Shown here piece by piece: positions 5,522 through 6,407 of a stretch of 6,407 nt of DNA (position 1 is the stretch's first letter; the number at the start of each line of letters is the position of its first letter). The stretch comes from Deltaproteobacteria bacterium (GTDB taxonomy: Bacteria; Desulfobacterota; Binatia; UBA9968): positions 1-6,407 of the forward strand of contig JAJONK010000263.1 of NCBI GenBank assembly GCA_021323355.1, given 5' to 3'. A program made the translations under genes and the position numbers. Below the pieces are notes generated by a model that worked only from the letters and a program-made list of their open reading frames with translations, was not told the DNA's origin and made no database searches.

Positions 5522-6407
5522 ATGTTAGAAGAAACCAAAGAGCAGCTGGTGCAACTGGAACAACGACTCGATAAGCTTCGGAGGCGTCTTTGACGTCGAA
5601 AGCAAACAGAAGCGCCTCGAGGAACTAACTCAAATCACTTCCCAGCCTGATTTCTGGAACGACGCCGACAAAGCTCAGACGATATTCAAAGAGCAGTCCT
5701 CTCTTAAAACTGTCATAGAAAATTGGGAGAAGCACCGAACGGGCCTCGAAGAGGCTCGTTTTTTTCTTGACCTTGCCGGCGAAGGAGAGGGCGACGAGGC
5801 TTTGCAAGAAGCGGCAGCCAAGGTCGCAGAAGTAACTCAGGGAATGGCTGAGACCGAGCTCGCGCAGATCCTCGGCGGTGCCGATGATCGGCGCAACGCG
5901 ATCGTCACGCTTCATCCCGGCGCCGGCGGAACCGAGGCTCAGGATTGGGCGGAAATCTTGCTGCGCATGTATTTCCGCTGGGCCGACCGCCATGGCTACC
6001 GCAAGGAAATTCTCGAATACCAACCGGGCGAAGAAGCAGGTTTAAAGAGCGTCACCTTCAGCGTCGAAGGCGACTACGCCTACGGCTACCTGAAAGCGGA
6101 AGCCGGCATTCACCGGCTGGTGCGAATCTCCCCCTTTGACGCCAATTCGCGGCGTCATACTTCATTTGCTTCGGTGTTCGTCTATCCGGAAGTGGATGAC
6201 ACCATCAAAGTGGAAGTTGACGAAGCCGATTTGCGTGTCGACACTTACCGCTCCAGCGGCGCCGGCGGGCAGCACGTCAATAAAACCGATTCCGCCGTGC
6301 GTCTCACCCATCTCCCCACCGGCATTGTGGTCGCGTGTCAGAACGAGCGCTCGCAGCACAAGAATCGGGCGATGGCCATGAAGATATTAAAATCTCGGCT
6401 TTACGAA
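5522..6407 (+). CDS. prfB: Peptide chain release factor 2 (RF2), with programmed +1 frameshift; 3' end cut by window edge
   Basis: The coding path is 5522-5590 joined to 5592-6407: 23 codons in the first frame, a +1 slip at CTT-TGA, then 272 open codons to the edge (295 residues seen, against about 365 for a full RF2). RF2 reads UAA and UGA in the ribosomal A site and triggers peptide release. The anticodon-like tripeptide SPF (203-205, RISPFDANSRRHTSF) distinguishes it from RF1, and the catalytic GGQ is at 248-250 (SSGAGGQHVN); both positions nearly match Escherichia coli RF2. The N-terminal coiled-coil domain (about 1-110) precedes them. Without the slip only a 23-residue peptide would be made, so the protein controls its own synthesis. 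About 70 C-terminal residues lie beyond the window; lysS often follows in other genomes, but that cannot be seen here. Confidence 0.97.
5580..5594 (+). promoter_or_regulatory. prfB programmed +1 ribosomal frameshift site
   Basis: GGAGG (5580-5584) acts as an internal Shine-Dalgarno, three bases (CGT) before the slippery CTT (5588-5590) and the in-frame stop TGA (5591-5593), followed by C (5594). Spacing and order equal the Escherichia coli element (AGGGGG, TAT, CTT, TGA, C). When RF2 is scarce, tRNA-Leu slips from CUU to UUU and reading continues with GAC in the +1 frame; when RF2 is plentiful, translation stops. Confidence 0.97.

Noticed and set aside
5347..5574. 75-codon frame with GTG start running into prfB
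   Set aside because: It starts inside the hexamer repeat, has no ribosome site or recognisable domain, and overlaps the real prfB start.
5522..5593. prfB as a pseudogene because of the early TGA
   Set aside because: The stop is the programmed frameshift site, and the +1 frame continues with intact SPF and GGQ motifs.

Overview
The window looks like ordinary chromosome from a mid-GC Gram-negative bacterium, most likely an uncultured soil or sediment lineage of the deltaproteobacterial / Binatota / Tectomicrobia kind. That placement is inference: it rests on the style of the solute-binding protein remnant, the 7Fe ferredoxin and the gene mix. There is no rRNA, tRNA, CRISPR array, insertion sequence or phage gene in it.

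Left part (1-3549), all minus strand: a four-gene catabolic-looking cluster read from right to left. It contains an ornithine cyclodeaminase/mu-crystallin family protein, a broken ABC-transporter solute-binding protein, a cysteine hydrolase of the isochorismatase / N-carbamoylsarcosine amidase superfamily, and an M24 (Xaa-Pro peptidase/creatinase fold) metallohydrolase that runs off the left edge. Gaps are 51, 145 and 37 bases, and the intact genes have good Shine-Dalgarno sequences, so one operon is plausible. Together the genes suggest uptake and breakdown of a small amide, peptide or amino-acid-like compound; the substrate cannot be read from sequence. The binding protein has lost about 0.6 kb from its middle and changes frame at the scar, so uptake by this cluster is probably impaired or handled by another protein.

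Middle (3550-4415): a non-coding stretch of about 250 bases with an imperfect inverted repeat, then a perfect intrinsic terminator serving a minus-strand 7Fe ferredoxin gene. The ferredoxin gene diverges from the next gene across a 280-base promoter region.

Right part (4416-6407), all plus strand: a small VOC-fold (glyoxalase/bleomycin-resistance family) protein, the rRNA-maturation endonuclease YbeY, and prfB for peptide chain release factor 2, cut by the right edge. prfB carries the classic programmed +1 frameshift: an internal Shine-Dalgarno three bases before CTT-TGA-C.

I found no convincing undescribed system. The points most worth a second look are the internally deleted binding-protein gene, the pairing of two enzyme families known from creatinine breakdown (with metal ligands arguing against creatinase), the inverted repeat upstream of the cyclodeaminase operon, and the tight ybeY-prfB spacing with a small hexamer repeat between them.
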